Source: Branchiostoma floridae
Lineage: Eukaryota > Chordata > Leptocardii > Amphioxiformes > Branchiostomatidae
DNA: 64,000 nt
Reading direction: 5' to 3'
Assembly (NCBI RefSeq): GCF_000003815.2
Contig: NC_049980.1
Span: forward strand, 1,522,740-1,586,739
Both the position numbers and the translations under genes were made by a program. A model generated the notes under the pieces. The model did not search any database. It was not told the origin of the DNA and was given only the letters and a program-made list of their open reading frames with translations. Below are positions 44,926 to 56,695 of this stretch, piece after piece (the stretch's first letter is position 1; each line of letters opens with the position of its first letter).

Positions 44926-45777
44926 TACAGTCAAACCTGCCCAAGACGACCACCCGGGGGACCGGGAAAAAGCGGTCAATTTGGACAGGTGGTCGCTGAG
45001 AAGAGTATCGACTCAAAACATGCCCGATGCAAAGTATAAATGGTTTCCGTTGTATTTAATTGTAATGGCAAATAGCAAGCACACTGCACGCACGCAAAGA
45101 AGTGAGGTCTTTAATGTCAAATACAACACGCACACTGTAAATTGTAAATCTAACCCCAAGCCTTTATCGAGCTTTTATACGATACAGTGTTTTAAAGCTC
45201 AAGTATTTGTACACTAACGTTTTAGACGGTAAGGGAACTTTGATGCTGTCAGTTATACCATACAAGCCTTTATGAGTCGCTATGTTCTTGATCTGAAATA
45301 ACTACGGTGCACCTTTCGAATTCGATGCCCGGTATGTCCCGATAGCGTACCACGGGTGAATGTACAGTACAGTTGGACAAAAGCACTCACACGTACAGAT
45401 CTTTCTTAAAAAGGTATGAGCTACACAGATCTTTCTTAAGTATGAGGCTATATACGTTTCAGCATTTGTTCACTTTATAATGATATAGATTTAAACAAAA
45501 CTTCTGTAACAACTAAATTCGGATTTTCTTACAACGATTTCGGCACAAAATCGCGCTAGTTGTCATCAAATATCAATGAAAACCTCAATTTTGAAAATGA
45601 TGTGGTCGTTATGGGTCACAATTTGGGCCGGTCGCGGTCGCGTTGGCCAGGTGGTCATTGAGAAAAGGTCGCTTAATGCTTATGTCAATGGGGAAAAAAA
45701 TCGGGACCGAGAAAAAGCGGTCGAAATGGCCAGGTGGTTGCTGAGAAGAGGTGGTCGCTCGGGCAGGTTTGACTGTA
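44926..45777. mobile_element. TA-flanked element with CAGTCAAACCTG ends
   Basis: TA-CAGTCAAACCTGCCC at the left and GGGCAGGTTTGACTG-TA at the right are exact inverses; outside, TATA flanks both sides. Sub-terminal DNA repeats variants of GGGACCGGGAAAAAGCGGTC and GGCCAGGTGGTCGCTGAGAA several times, strongest at the right end (45630-45760). The ends and TA target fit a Tc1/mariner-type non-autonomous element. Two frames of 78 and 85 codons are by-products of the repeats. Confidence 0.85.
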
Positions 45778-48717
45778 TATCCCTCTACTATCTCACTTGG
45801 GTCTTTTTGCTAAAAAAAAGGTGTTTAAACTAAAAATCCACTGGCTTATGCCAACAAATCTTGTAGTGATATTGGACATACAAAATGATGATTCATGATA
45901 GTAAAGAAGACATCCTCCATTTATTTTTTCTTCTGATGATCACTGCCACAGTACTGCAAAATACTGCAACAGTGTGCTTGAAACCTTAGTTTGGCACCCT
46001 GCCTGTTACTTGTATCAGTTCCAATAGAGGGGGGGGGGACCACAGTATGGCACCAATTACCTAGCCTGCCTTGCTGCATCTGTGATAGGGACTTGGACTG
46101 ATTTGGTCCCCTGATGAGGTAGCCTTTAGGCCAGGCTTCTTGCTCTGAGGTCTTCAATTAGGATCAGGAGATACAGGGTTGTTACATCAGGGTTCAAAAC
46201 CCCGCCCTGAATTCAACTCTATTTGCAAGGCAGGTTGCTCTTGCTGCCAGTAGGCATGTTATATGAAAGTGCCACATCACATCTACCACAGTTTTTTCAT
46301 TGTATCTTGAAGACGAGAATTGCAGAGAGGGAAGTGTGGTTGTAAAGTGAAGCCAGCTGGAGTCCCTCAGGACAATGAACCCTACAGAAAGGACACTGAA
46401 CTTACAGCAATCTGTTAGCTGCCAGCCGTCTCATCTTGCATCGGGTAGTCAAGACAGGAATAGGTGCAGAATATAATAAGGAGTTTGCACAAATATCACA
46501 GATTCTTCTGGTGCATATTGCTCAATTCCCCTTCCATGTTCAAATTTCATTTCACTGAAATGGGATATTGGAAAGCTTAAGTGTGTGTGGATGTTTTTTT
46601 ATTTGTTGCCTTGCGAACTCCATGTAGGTCGTTGACATGCTGAGTGTGCATCAGAAAAAATAACTGCGCTTTCCTTAGGCCAGGCCCTGATTGTCTGTGT
46701 TGAGTGTGTCTTTGGCACTTTTCCAGAGAAGATATTAAAAGGGTTTTTGAGCAGACTCTTGTCTGCAGCTTAAGTACTACAAATGAAGCTAGTCTTGGCA
46801 AAGTTTTTGTCCAGCACCAAATGGTAATATCTAAACCAGACAAGTGTTAACTCACCATAACAACACTTAGGGACAAGTACATGTACATTGGGAACTGGCA
46901 AGCTTTTGTACATACAGTTTTTTTTATGCTACACATACCAACATCATAAGCCAATGGTAGTGCCTACTTGTGCATGAGAGGAGAATGGATGTCATTGTCA
47001 ATTCAAATCGAAAAGTCCAGTAAGCAACCATGCAAGTAATAAATGTCCTTAGTTCTGAATTCATTGTTGCTTTTAATTATAGGATGGAGATGCTTTAAAC
47101 TTTTTCCATTTGATTGTGTGAAAGAAGATGCAGGCTTGAAGGTTATCAGAGCAACTTTGGTCGTCCTTGATAAATGCACATGGCCCCTATAAGTAGTTTG
47201 AAGACTGGAAAGTGCACCTATCAACATTTTTCTAATTTTCCTGTAACTTGAGTGCCTGCTCAGCATCCAGACAGAACCATTCATGGCCATGTTACAGCCC
47301 TGTTCCTGCTCATTACCAGTCAGCATGTTGTAACCCTGCTGGATAACAACCACATAATTACATCTCCCGTCCAATTTGCTTCAAGGCCACACAAAAAAGG
47401 GAAGGTGCCACGTCTTGATATCAAGACCAATCTCCTTCCGACTGCCTTAACCATGTACCATTGAACCGAGGGGCAATAAGGTACAGGGGATCATTCTGTA
47501 CGGCTACAAAATTACGGACCCAAGGTTGGATTAAAGGCTTTTTTTTCTTAGTTCCTTCATCAAGGTTGGAGAAGTCGATCAATAAATAGCTGTAGAAGAT
47601 GACTGATGCCATCCCCTGGGTCTCCAAGGTGATAGAACATCAATCTTACCCACACAATATGTGGGTGTCACACCTCTCGTTGGCAGGGTCATCACCAGAC
47701 CTGGATGCAAGCTTCATAATCAGAAATATCGAAAGAGAATTTTGAAGAACAACAGAAGGTAATGAACTATGAGAAAATTACTAATTTCCCTCCAAATAAA
47801 AGCAAATAAGGCCAGTCTGAGGTAAGAAATTCAGTAAACAAACATGTATAGAATAGATGTCCATGGTGCTGAATTCCTGGGCGTTGTTATTAACTTTGCC
47901 AAGAAGGTTATGCTTTCATTTGTGCCATGGTAGAGCAGCTGTGGTGTGAGTGTGTACATGGGTTGACATCATCTCAAGAAGCTGTGGATCGATCTTTGTG
48001 ATATTTTGTATTTGAGTAGCAATTGTGGATATCAAGGTCTAGTTTGAAAATGGTTCACCTGGTGTTTTCCATCGGCTCTGCAGCAGACTGTGTATGTTTG
48101 TGTGTTTAATAACATAGCTCAAGAAGCTGTGAATGGTTCTGCATTATAGTATATGCATCTAGGGGTCACTAACAGAAAGGTCAAGCTCAATAATTGCATT
48201 GTAGAGGCTAGTTACAATACTGCAGTGGAAAATAAATTTGAGATTAAAGGTTTCTGCAAGTAGAAGGTTCATGATTTTTAGTAGTGGATAGGTCTTGGAG
48301 CAGAAAGTAACTGATATAAGTTTAGACCCCTTAAGGGCTTGTTTTAAGCTGCAGAGGGTGTTTTTATTGGAAGGAAATCTTTGGAAGGGAATAACTTGAG
48401 CAGGGTTTGATGAATTTGCAAGGTATGAAGTACGAAACTCTCTAGTTTCTTACATGCAACTATTTCTGTCTGATTCTTGGAAAAAAGAGGCAGGATTGAA
48501 AATTAATAAAGCATGTTTGGTTGGTTCAGTTCACCTTTGATTTCCAGCATACATTATTAAGGGAACCAGTGAATGAATGTTTACACCATAGTACTTGACA
48601 GAAGAAAATGAAAAGGCTTATCTAGAGAGGCCAACACCTTCAATTACAGATTAGTTGCAGGAAGGTAAGGAAAGGATAGCATTCATTTCTTTAAGTTCTA
48701 CACTGTGATTTCAAGAC
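45778..48717. other. long non-coding stretch; G tract
   Basis: A run of G lies at about 46029-46038. TCAGGGTTCAAAACCCCG near 46187-46204 resembles a tRNA B box, but no A box or cloverleaf precedes it. The 123-codon minus frame at 47003-47374 and the 88-codon one at 46577-46843 have no recognisable domain or splice context. Confidence 0.4.
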
Positions 48718-49103
48718 CCCTGGTACAACAGCCACACATGTCTCTGTCATGGCAAACTGTTAAACAAAGGTTACAAGCCAACACTATGTCTCAGTTCCAG
48801 AGGATCGTCACAACATAGCAACCTGGCAACCAGCAGTTTTCTACATTCAACCACTTGTCTCCTGTCACACAGCAACACAGTTACAAGACATGTCATGCCA
48901 GCAAGAACACATACAGACTACTGTCGAACCCGAGAACCAATGCCATGAAAGAGGGTTTCATTTATAGATCCACATCTACATGGAATGATTTACCAAACAA
49001 TGTACAATCTGCTAGTAGGGCAAGATTTAGGCAGGAGCTCCTTAGGACATATGAAAAATTAAATTTGGTTAGACGAACTGTAAATAACTGCGATAAACTG
49101 TAA
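48718..49103 (+). pseudogene. reverse-transcriptase C-terminal remnant of a non-LTR element
   Basis: In one frame the region reads LSWQTVKQRLQANTMSQ, an internal TAG (48816-48818), then HASKNTYRLLSNPRTNAMK, EGFIYRSTSTWNDLPNNVQS and ARFRQELLRTYEK before a stop. The order L-x-W-x-x-V-x-x-R, Y-x-L-x-x-P-R-T-N, F-x-Y-R-x-x-x-x-W-N-x-L-P-x-x-V and F-x-x-x-L is the conserved C-terminal part of CR1/L2/Jockey-like ORF2 proteins (family knowledge). Catalytic palm motifs and the endonuclease are absent, and the stop shows it is dead. It is followed by a 3' UTR with the typical ending. Confidence 0.8.
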
Positions 49104-49230
49104 ATAACTGTAAGTATTTGTATGTGTTATGTTTGTACTTAAACACGTCATATGTCCAGGAAGAATAGCTGAGTACAATTTGTAAAGTTTTGTATGTCAG
49201 CTAATGGACTAGTAAAGCATCGAAGCATCT
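49104..49230 (+). mobile_element. 3' UTR and tail of the non-LTR element
   Basis: It contains CTGTAAATAACTG repeats around the stop, then TGTATGTCAGCTAATGGACT-AGTAAAGCATCGAAGCATC. The CTAATGG-x-x-TA-x-TAAA word and the repeated GCATCGAAGCATC mark the 3' terminus of the copy that begins at 48718. No target duplication was identified. Confidence 0.55.
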
Positions 49231-49507
49231 AGCTGTTACTGTTGATACAGTGATAATCTTGGCCATCTATTACAACAAGAAAACAGACTACTCCTACATG
49301 TATGTAACCTACTTGTGGCACCCCATGAGTATGTTCCCTAGCTCAAAATCAATAGGCAATTACCAGGCTAACTTGTGGATTTTCTCCTCTGTAGGGTCTT
49401 CATTGATTAATGTGCACTGCTCATCACCCATTAATCAGTATGGGGGATTCAGATCAATGATTGATGGAATTACAGCATCTATGTGTGTCACGAGGACATT
49501 GGTAAAG

Positions 49508-49798
49508 GTGAAGAAAAAGGTTGTCCAATAGCCTTTTGGACTCTTTCGAGGCCGTAGGGGCCATGGGTTGCTATCCATTGTGTTTAGGGTATGGTAATGG
49601 AAGGCTGAGCTCACCCATCTCCTTACACTGACTTTCACCTTGCCAACCAAAGCCAGGCACCCATTTTTACACCTGTGTGGAGTGAGGGAAGTCATAAAAT
49701 GTGTCTTTTTCAATGACACAATCTCTACCCAGGAATCAAACTGGTGACCTCTGGTTCTTGAGTCTCTTGCCTGGCCACTTAGCTACTTGACACCACAC
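49508..49798 (-). mobile_element. tRNA-derived SINE, copy 1
   Basis: On the minus strand the head has an A-box-like TAGCTAAGTGG (49775-49785) and a B-box-like AGTTTGATTCC (49732-49742) about 33 bp apart, as in tRNA genes. They are followed by a body with CTTCCCTCACTCCACACAGG and TGTAAAAATGGGTGCCTGGC. It ends near GGCCCCTACGGCCTCGAAAG. Three relatives at 50.4, 55.5 and 60.5 kb share the TTTCCTCACTTCACYCAGG body. Amphioxus SINEs of the Deu-domain group are a possible match, but I cannot confirm the family. Confidence 0.75.
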
Positions 49799-50324
49799 CA
49801 ATCAGCATTACAGACAAGTGCATAAACTGACCTGTCCAAATGGTGCTGAGTCCATCTTTAACATAACATGTATTTGCAATATAGATTATCCAAAGCATTA
49901 CCAGGACATATCACCTATATATACATGTTAAGAGTTTTTACTTCGTGTAGGAATGAGCTAGATAGTTGTTGGTCCTTGCTTTGGGAAATGATATATTGCC
50001 CATGTTTCTTAATGTTGTCCTGAGGGCCCTTGTTTAAAATGATATCTTGTTCATTGTCTACATGTAGCATAAAATTACAAACATGTCTTGTTTACTTGCT
50101 TATGAGTCTCTGAGTCAACAAATGTATTGTTGCTAGCAACAGGATGTGCATATAATCAATTGACACTGCCTGGAGAATTTACCAGTCACACAATCACACA
50201 AATATAAAATGGACAATACCTGTATGAGCGTAAACTAGAGGTAAATGAGCAGGTTTCTAAAATCATCCATGGAGCAACAAACCAAATTTCTAAACTTTTT
50301 TACAGATTTAATAACACTGCAATG

Positions 50325-50495
50325 TCAGTGAGTGACTAGGTAAGTGGACACGACATTGAGGGGTTGCAGATTTAATGGCATCCCTGGCTAGCAGTTGTGT
50401 CATTGGGAACGTCACTTTATACAGCTTTCCTCACGTCACCCAGGTGTAAAAATTGGTACCTCAGACTTAGGCTGGAGAGGTAAAACATAACAACT
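50325..50495 (+). mobile_element. tRNA-derived SINE, copy 2 (partial)
   Basis: CTTTCCTCACGTCACCCAGG and TGTAAAAATTGGTACCTCAG match the SINE body. GGGTTGCAGATTTAATGGCA and GTGACTAGGTAAGTGGACAC upstream are worn B- and A-box regions. The right part is shorter than in copies 1 and 3. Confidence 0.6.
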
Positions 50496-50564
50496 ATCAT
50501 TGCTCTTTGGCAATGCTTAAACTCTAAAGTATAAGCAGCCACAGGACTCTAGCACCTCCTCCTA

Positions 50565-50830
50565 ATGCCAGTCACGAGGCTAAGTGGACGCCATTCCTTA
50601 ACCGCAAAACTTACATCACAAAACCTCAAAAGTTACATTTGCATCAGTTGTGAGCCGGCGTCCCGGTGCCATTTGCATTCATCACGGCCTAGTCTGCAGG
50701 TATTTCAGTATGAATGACACAATGTACCTCTAATGGTGGTTTTCAGATTGACCAGAGTTGCCTCCAGCTACAAGCCTGCCACTTGATCTGTAGACATGAC
50801 TGGAATTTTAACACAGACAGAATCTGTAAT
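50565..50830. promoter_or_regulatory. candidate enhancer with paired POU octamers
   Basis: A GC-balanced, repeat-free block. The octamer ATTTGCAT, bound by POU-domain factors (family knowledge), occurs exactly at 50637-50644 and 50671-50678, 34 bp apart, on the same strand. AACCGCAAAAC (RUNX-like on the other strand) and TATGAATGACAC occur nearby. Function is inference. Confidence 0.35.
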
Positions 50831-51989
50831 ACATTCCTCAAGCCAAGGGGGACTGTTTGGTAATAGATTTGCAATACTTATCTCTTAGCTCATAGCAATA
50901 AGACAATTGTTAGTTGTATTCTTAAGTATGGAACTTCAATGTTAGACCTCCAGGGAAATGATATTTGCTTACAAATGAGACAGCACTTTGATAGAATATG
51001 GATGATATCATAATAAAGACATTACATTTGAAATAGTCATTCTCATCCTACTTCAAATGCAGTATTCATATTCTCATATCAAAAACCTTGCAGGAGTTTC
51101 AGACAGCCCGGTGTCTTCATCACAAAGACTGTAAAAAATTTGACGTATAGCTTGCAGTGGCAGCAGACAACCTCCTACCCAATTACTTCATGACCTGGGT
51201 GTACCTTTGGTTAGGAAAGAAACCACGGATCACGGCCCAGTGCTTGGACTCAACTTCGTTATCTCTCAATTACTGTGTGACTCCTGCATTTACTTCAAGG
51301 CTGGTGGAGTTTTTACATCTACAGCTTTTCACATTATGCTTGGCTTGCTCCTCCAGTGTGGCATCATCGATGGAATGTATGGTGACAATTCAGTGGAAGG
51401 GAATCGTAACAGGCCTGTAGTATGCTGATAAACTTCATCTGTGTTAACTAGCCTAGGACATAATTTCTTCATGAGACTGTGTTTAAAGGATACATGAAAT
51501 TGTAAAGCTAACGTAAGAAACTTTTGACAATGAAGAGGGAATGCAATCAATGTAACTGTATTCTTGTCATGCTATGGGATTGATATGTAAGATACATTAG
51601 CGTACCACAGTTATAGGTACAATCATTTTTGCTGCCAGACAGTCAAGGCAAAGACCTAGTCTGCCTGATTTGAGTTACCATGAGGTATCATTTGAGCATT
51701 ACATCAAGTAAGATGAGGAAAAATCATTGGAGCAATGCATTGGTTAGTGGCTAGCTTGAACACCTACTTAATGCAAGAAAGTACATAGGCAGGCATGCAA
51801 GCATCACTTCTAAAGCAACTTTCTCTAGAGGATTGAAAGTTACTGTTGCACACAAGTCATCCCAAGGACCTAGTTTACAAAATTCTGAAATTTTCATGAA
51901 GTAAAGAATAACTTTACAAAATCATGATAAAAAGTCAGTAGCTTTGCACTGCTCTAGTTGAAAATTCAGTAGATGGCCACTTTTTGACC
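50831..51989. other. non-coding; two overlapping frames near 51160-51430
   Basis: The 87- and 73-codon plus frames (51157-51420, 51207-51428) and a 73-codon minus frame overlap; none shows a domain. The stretch 51090-51440 is GC-balanced and repeat-free and could be constrained non-coding DNA. Confidence 0.35.
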
Positions 51990-52290
51990 AGCATTGCCTT
52001 TGCCTAAGGCAGTCGGGGGCCCCAATTGCCTTTTAACATCGTTGGTTGGCCCCTCCACCTTCGGAGGCCATTAGCCCAGAGAAACCTCTCTGAGATGCAC
52101 CTTCAGCCACGCAAGTGGTAATTGGAAGCAACATGTCTGAGGATTCAAAGGAGTGGGCAAGATTTCTAATGGTTTCTCATGGCGCGGGTCGGGCGCCGCA
52201 GGGCTTTCCAGCCATTTGCTGATTTCGAACCTTACGCTTTTGTGGCTGAAGTGGGTGGCATCTGTAAGTGTAACACAGGACAGATCTGCT
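51990..52290. promoter_or_regulatory. candidate conserved non-coding block with NK-type sites
   Basis: GC-richer than its flanks and repeat-free. CACGCAAGTGGTAATTGGAA combines an NK2-like CAAGTG with a TAATTG homeodomain core (near 52110-52130). GGCGCGGGTCGGGCGCCGCA is a CpG-rich stretch (52181-52200). The role is inferred from motif content only. Confidence 0.28.
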
Positions 52291-52799
52291 GCATTGAGCA
52301 AATCCTATTAAAGCTCACTTAGTTTGTATAGTTTGGTCATGAATGGTGATGTTTCAAAATGGTTGCATACTATATCTTAGAGGCCAGCCTAAGATTGAAA
52401 GAATGCAACCCAAAATATTTGTTCAACCAAAAATGCCAACAGGATTGAATGCTCTTACTGGATTGAGGAGAATAAAAGGGCTCATATGGAAATTTTAGAA
52501 CTGTAATAGGTTTAAGTCTAACATGTTGCCAAGCTTAAAGAATACGGAAATCCACATTTCTCAAATGTTGCCCAATGAAAGATCTGACACTCTTACTTAA
52601 GGTGCATGTGGAAGCTACTTAAGAAGCAGCTGCTCTACATTCATTTCTCCTTCATTTGTAATCATTAGATCGTAATTAAGATAACTTAAGACATACATGT
52701 GATCTACACTACAGGCTATTTCTAAGAATCTTACAGATGCTAAGTGTAAGAAAATCTCTTAATATCCTCTCAGGCCTCCTTGAAGGCTGAAGCTTTCCT
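52291..52799. other. non-coding, nothing recognised
   Basis: AT-rich sequence without recognised elements. Confidence 0.4.
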
Positions 52800-53045
52800 T
52801 AGACATTTGTCATGACAAAAAGTCGGAGGTGATTTCAGCACCAATCTTTCCCCAAGGTAAATCCTTCCCAGGCAAGACGGCCAAATTAAATGCACTTCGT
52901 CCCTGTTGTTTCAAAGGAAGTAATTATCACAAGGTCACCTTGAGACGGAAGAGAACCAAGATGGAGGAACCTATTTCTGCGGCGGCACCCCTGGGCCTTA
53001 GGCAATCTCCATTTGTGAAAGGCACATCAGCTCCAGCTCAGTGAT
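52800..53045. promoter_or_regulatory. candidate regulatory block with nuclear-receptor-like site
   Basis: CAAGGTCACCTTGAG (52931-52945) contains the near-perfect palindrome CAAGGTCACCTTG, an extended AGGTCA half-site as used by SF-1/ERR-type receptors (family knowledge). GTTTCAAAGGAAG (TCF-like) and CCAAGATGGAGG (YY1-like) lie close by. The plus frame crossing it (71 codons) has no domain. Function is inference. Confidence 0.28.
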
Positions 53046-54160
53046 CTATAGCCTTCTGCAAATCAAGCAGGGAAAAAGCTTTACTTTTTAATGCTGCTCA
53101 GAGACCAGACACTGCCAGGTGTTACAAGCTGTCATCAACTCAGGGCTAGTCCAATCACAATGTTTCAGGGGGAGGGTCGGAATTTGTGCAATGTTGAAAG
53201 AGATAGAGTACCTAGAAAATAAATGGATAGATGGGGGAAGGAAATTGAGCTGGTAGAGAGGCTTTTATTGTTAGAATACATAAAGCAACTTGACAGTCTT
53301 GTAAAAGCCCGGCCATGCAGATAGGAACACAAAAGGAGAGTGTGGCAAGTTTAGTGTATGTGACCTGAAAAAAGTTTCTAGGTGGCACTTGCCTTGGAGT
53401 AAAAGGCAAGGAACCACAGTAATGTAAACCTGAGAGTGATGAAAGGATGATACTGATTCAAATCTAATCACTGCAACTCTGCAATTATGTCACTTTCTAA
53501 TGTACTGTCAGTTTTGCACAGTTGGGTACTCCACTTGCTTGCTGGCTCTCACTCACTCACTCACACACACATGTTGCTCCCTCACACTCTATCTAGTTTA
53601 TTGTCTGATCCATCACATGAGGATTACATATAGACATGCTTGCATGTAGAGGTAGAGGCTTGATTGCAGCACAACAGATGCCTGTAATCTGTGTGTTTTG
53701 GGTTGGTGCTAGCATCTCCATGAACCAACAAGTTAAGATCGCATGGCCGGAAACTTTGATGGACTAGCCTTGGGCTTCAGGGTATACTATCTGCCACAAG
53801 ACGCTCATCACCATGTGTTTGTTCTTTCTCTGAACTCACAGCTGTAACCTGATTAAAGTTCCCAAGCTTTCATCCTGCGAGACATAAATCTCCAGAAGGC
53901 ACCAGGGACCTCGTAACTATTACGGCAATCTTAACTGGAAAATAGCCCCATATTGGTGAGTTTTCCCCATGGTGGAATCTTGGCTGCCTCAGGTGCCTGG
54001 TGGCTAACATGTAATGAATATGATGAATAGTATATTACTGTATGGGAACATCGACTCAAAGAAGTCACATGCAAGAGGCTGGGTAGTAAAATCTGAGATG
54101 TGTTCAATCATTCTGACAAAAGTCATCAATGCACTCACTCTCTTTATAGAGTTGCTCAGG
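53046..54160. other. non-coding; CACT/CACA simple repeat
   Basis: CTCACTCACTCACTCACACA-CACACA lies near 53549-53571. The stretch 53780-54000 is repeat-free and GC-balanced with CCTGATTAAAGTTCC. No coding signal. Confidence 0.4.
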
Positions 54161-54389
54161 TCACTGCAGGAATGCAGAAAACTTTCGTGGGGGTTTTATG
54201 TTTGTGGTTTTCGCGGTGGCTGATTCAGTAGTCGTTTCCAAATGGTGGTTTGAAGAGCCGCTGGCTTTTCCAGTACAGTGCTGTGAATTTTGAGGGATGG
54301 CACAGCCGCGAACTCATGACCACAGCGATCGCTCCATTTTTCTGCTTGCGTGCAATTAAATCCCCGCAAACCTAAATGCATTGACAGTA
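54161..54389 (-). repeat. CTGTAAATGCA inverted-repeat element, diverged copy
   Basis: AATGCAGAAAACTTTCGTGG, TGGTTTTCGCGGTGGCTG, AATTAAATCCCCGCAAACC and TAAATGCATTGACAG-TA correspond to the family read in reverse. The middle (54230-54350) has diverged or been replaced: the usual TAGTCTCTTACTGT core is missing. Confidence 0.75.
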
Positions 54390-55371
54390 TAGTTTTTCAG
54401 TTGGGTTTTTAGGAAGATATTGATTTTTTTTTTAATCAGAGAACAAAATGATACCGAAATGATAATAGATACACCGGACAGTCTAAGATAGACCAAGTGT
54501 TAAGCAAATGACCACTGCTGGGATGCTGCTGATAGATGAGTTGAGACTTCATAAACAGAACGATTAGCCTCGAGCTGCTCCAAGATTTAGAGTAATCTTG
54601 TAGATAAGATAAGCTGACATTAAAATGTCCCAATTGAGGGATTATTGATGTCTAAAATGGCTAATAGCTAATGCATCAACTTAAAGCGTTCAAGCAAATA
54701 GGGGATTACTGTTAATATCACTGTAGGAACAAGCATTATGAATTGCTGCATAGACTCTCGGATTGGATGTCCCCGGTTCGAGGGTCTCCATTACCTTGAG
54801 CATATTTAAGAACATGCCACACTGAAAAGAGTAGGGGTCTTTCCTTGTATAAGTGGATAAAACCTTTACGCATACAGTATATAGGCTACAGTATCAAGTT
54901 GAAGACGCAAAAAGAAAGATACCTTTGCTTGTAAACAAACAAATCAAGCACCTGGTCCAGTAAGGTTGGTCATGATTGCAGTCAACTGCATGCACTTTTT
55001 TCTGAAGACTTTGAACAGTAACTGTTCATTATGATTCTAAATGAAACAGTCTATAAATCTTTCATTGCTTGAGGGGACTGTTGTCATCAGTGAGTGATGG
55101 TTGGACTATGGGAAAGCATCTAGGGGCAGGTAGGTATCCAGAATGTGGGTTGGGCTTATCTACAAGCACATATGGATATAGTGCAGTCTAGAATTCCTAA
55201 TGGGTGAATCATCTTAGTAACATTACAGAGAAGGAGTGAACACCGTGAAGACTCCTATTTAAACTGCAGGTTTCTAAATCAGTGTTGTGTTGTTTCGTAA
55301 CACCTCAGGTGTGATTGAAAAGAATTTAAAGGATCATTTACTTGTTGCACAATTTGATAGTCACTCAAAGT
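54390..55371. other. non-coding, nothing recognised
   Basis: CCCCGGTTCGAGGGTCTCC near 54772-54790 resembles a tRNA B box, but no cloverleaf fits around it. Confidence 0.4.
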
Positions 55372-55620
55372 AAAGATAAAGATAAAGGTAAACCTTTTTG
55401 AAGCCATAGGGGCAATGAGTTGTGTGAGCCAAACCCTTCATTACACTGCCTTTTACTGTTTCAACCGAAGTCAGGTAGTACACATTGTTACACCTGGATG
55501 GAGTGCAGAAATCATGTAAAGTATCTTTCCCACACACAAAATTGTTAGCATGACAGGATCCGCACCCAGGACCACTGAGTTCTGGGCTAAATACCCTGCG
55601 TTACACCACATGACTCCACC
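55372..55620 (-). mobile_element. tRNA-derived SINE, copy 3
   Basis: On the minus strand the head is GTCATGTGGTGTAACGCAGG then CCTGGGTGCGGATCCTGTC (worn B box). The body has TTACATGATTTCTGCACTCC and AGGTGTAACAATGTG. The 3' end is GCCCCTATGGCTTCAAAAAG followed by GTTTACCTTTATCTTTATCT, a short tandem tail. The 3' end GCCCCTA-GGC matches copy 1. Confidence 0.7.
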
Positions 55621-56695
55621 ATTCCTAGTCACTGTCTAGGAGAGCAACACTAATTTGATGTCTAGGCTTACTTCTAAAAAAGAATAGCTTACTGAAAGGA
55701 ATGGTGTGGCATGGCAAGAGAACTTATGAGTAATGTTGGAAGAGGCCGGGAGCATTTAAGGCTTATAAGGCTTAACTACTGACTGATGAGGAATTAGTGC
55801 TGTCCATAATGACTAATGGCTCATGCACCATCTTAGCTGCACCGTTAACAGTTATTTACTTGTCACTTTGGCCACATTAGTAATAACCTTAAGTCCTCTG
55901 GACTCTGTAACTTTATATGCTGAAACTAAAAGAACTCCAATTCACCACCAAACAATCATTTCTTGTTTTTATCATTTTTCTTGCTTGGCTTAACTAGTGG
56001 ACAAATTTTCGTACATCACAAACTTTAAGCACAATTACAAAAAAATATTGGAGACTCTTTTCCATGGAAATTCTCACATTCTTCTTTAAGAAATTGTTTC
56101 TGTGCATAAGAAGAAACAACAGGCGTTTTTGGTTGAAGGTGTGTCTAAAAGCTACCCAAGTAGCAAGTGTCAATAAATAAAAGGATAAAGAATAGGAAAA
56201 GTTTACTTGCGGTGACTTCTTTAACTGCAGGTAGTCAAGTTGTTATGGTGGGAAATTCAATGCATAAGTCTGTCTCAGAAGAATTGCTACTCAAGGGAAA
56301 TATATGGTGCTAATAGCAAGGCGTGACAGTAGAATTTATGAGTGTTCTAGCAGGCATTTAAGGACAGCAATGTGTTCTGGCTCTTATACAATGGAAAGCT
56401 GAACTTCCGACACCTGTGAAATTAGTCATTTTGAATGGCTAAATGTATCATCTAGATAAGACAATTGGAAATACACATTCATCCTAACAAACTGCAGGCC
56501 TGTGGTGTCTATTTTGACCACCTGTTGTTTTGAAACTTTTTTCATTGTTTCCAAAGACAAATCCTTAACAACTTGAATTCATTTTCTTGGTCCTTTAATT
56601 TAACAGATAGCTTTAAACTGCACAGTGCACACAATTTCAGCAATGGGATGCATCGTTTGCACCTCCCTGCCCTTTGGTTTCATCCCTGGTCCAGG
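55621..56695. other. non-coding, nothing recognised
   Basis: AT-rich without recognised elements or coding signals. Confidence 0.4.

Noticed and set aside
45576-45833. Arg-rich 85-codon ORF (GRGRVGQVVIEKR...) as a DNA-binding peptide
   Set aside because: It is a translation of the repeated GGTCGC/CAGGTGG modules of the TA-flanked element.
46180-46210. B-box-like AGGGTTCAAAACCCCG as a tRNA or SINE head
   Set aside because: No A box within a suitable distance and no SINE body follows.
54765-54800. tRNA-like B box CCCCGGTTCGAGGGTCTCC
   Set aside because: No acceptor stem, A box or cloverleaf could be fitted around it.
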